The translations under genes were made by a program, and so were the position numbers. Under the pieces are notes generated by a model, which had not been told where the DNA came from, ran no database searches, and saw only the letters and a list, made by a program, of their open reading frames with translations. Positions 63,201 to 64,000 of a stretch of 64,000 nt of DNA are shown one piece after another; position 1 is the stretch's first letter; each line of letters starts with the position of its first letter. Source of the stretch: Forficula auricularia (Eukaryota > Arthropoda > Insecta > Dermaptera > Forficulidae); assembly GCA_024734495.1 (NCBI GenBank), contig JALMQS010000841.1:4952465-5016464 (forward strand). The letters run 5' to 3'.

Positions 63201-63730
63201 TATATCTATATATACATAAACCAATGTTCGAAAATAAATGGGATATAGCAAATGCGATTCATATATTTCCTTTATTGAATTATTTATTAAAGTGTTTCAG
63301 GGTTGATGTCGATGCTCGACGGAGGTATTAGTTTCTGTAATGATTGATTTAATTCGATGCTTCCCACTTGTATATACAAGCGCATCACTTTTATTATTGG
63401 AAGCAACTGCCACTGAACAAGTAACTTGCACAGTTTATATATATATATATATGTGTGCATGACCAAGTCCATCACTGGAGGAAATTTCACCACATCCATA
63501 AATAAAGCTCAGCTATTTTCTAACTATCCTAAATCATATAAATCTGTTTTCACCACATATTATCAAAACAAAAATACATAGAATAGTTTCTCGAGATTTT
63601 TTCATCTAAACTGGCGGACACAAAAATTCGTCTATCTTATTGAAAAAAAACTGAAAATTCTGAAATTTTTTTAAAAATATTTTTTGAATCGAAATGCAAA
63701 TTATTATAGATCTCAGTAGAAAGAGTTAAA
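63200..63730. other. No recognised feature
   Basis: AT-rich. Nothing supported. Confidence 0.3.
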
Positions 63731-63734
63731 ATAT

Positions 63735-63816
63735 TTATATTTAAAAATGCTGATGATAAAGGTTAAACTTTCAAAACTATGTCACTAACAAATAAATTAC
63801 ATTATACAGGATGGGG
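63735..63816 (+). repeat. Penelope-type repeat P fragment with nearly intact hammerhead
   Basis: 63,751-63,785 reads CTGATGA, extra U, stem II AAAGG/ACTTT-like, then CAAAAC instead of CGAAAC, then TATGTC. G12 is lost. The flank ACAAATAAATTACATTA matches the 5,465 copy, and MITE M1 is inserted right after it. Confidence 0.6.
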
Positions 63817-64000
63817 CATAAAGATCTCTCACATTTTGAAGTGGTATAAAAAAATGAAAAAAAATTTAACTAGAAAAAAACTGAATATATTTTTGAAAAG
63901 AACATAAAATATTTTTTTTTAATGTATTTTAAACATTATAAGACAAAAAAGGGGAGCGGAGGGCAAAAATGAAAATTCTAGACCTTATGACCAAACTCAA
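63817..64000. mobile_element. Foldback MITE family M1, copy 3, cut by window end
   Basis: TA precedes CAGGATGGGGCATAAAGATC. The left arm continues as in copies 1 and 2 through AACTAGAAAAAAACTGAATA to GACCAAACTCAA. The right half lies outside the window. Confidence 0.85.

Overview
The window looks like intergenic or intronic DNA from an arthropod, most likely an insect. It is AT-rich, has no operons or bacterial gene signals, and holds no host gene I can name. It is packed with eukaryotic transposable elements typical of insect genomes: Jockey- and RTE-like LINEs, tRNA-derived SINEs, Penelope-like remnants, piggyBac, Tc1/mariner, Stowaway-like, pogo-like, hAT and PIF/Harbinger-like elements, Helitron ends and foldback MITEs. 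The species cannot be fixed from the sequence.

Layout. 1-8,100: foldback repeats, a tRNA-SINE pair, Penelope-type repeat DNA and nested MITEs. 8,364-10,039: a piggyBac carcass with TTAA duplications, carrying a head-to-head hammerhead palindrome and a Helitron. 11,126-12,015: a hAT MITE with a perfect 8-bp duplication, holding a foldback MITE. 12,500-14,520: two copies of an 'ACCGACTTC' repeat, a C-rich tandem duplication and a truncated LINE. 16,000-24,600: a truncated Jockey copy, a candidate exon-like island, long inverted repeats, PIF-, Stowaway- and Tc1-type elements and several SINEs. 25,600-33,600: an RTE-type LINE fragment and more MITEs. 33,985-38,332: one essentially complete Jockey-type LINE with two intact ORFs, the only clearly intact protein genes here. 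38,300-50,600: hammerhead repeats, two hAT elements and a Penelope GIY-YIG remnant next to its hammerhead. 52,400-55,000: nested MITEs and LINE tails. 55,849-57,685: an unusual element with 350-bp terminal inverted repeats enclosing a gag-like gene. 58,257-64,000: a PIF-type element with a nested insertion, a LINE fragment, and more repeats. Stretches of apparently unique, more GC-rich DNA lie between these insertions.

The main theme is a set of hammerhead-ribozyme-like motifs, at least eight with an intact core and about ten decayed, spread over several unrelated-looking repeat families on both strands. The intact ones share one extra nucleotide after the CUGANGA box and a self-complementary stem III (ACGU, AUAUAU, ACUAUAGU and similar), which fits ribozymes acting as dimers. 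Many sit in head-to-head palindromes. One decayed copy directly follows a Penelope endonuclease remnant, tying at least that family to Penelope-like retroelements. Other points worth checking are the gag gene inside long terminal inverted repeats, with a possible A8 frameshift site, and a 3' hairpin shared by two LINE families whose stem bases differ but still pair.

All boundaries were read by eye from repeat matches and target-site duplications. No database search was possible, so family names rest on recognised motifs.
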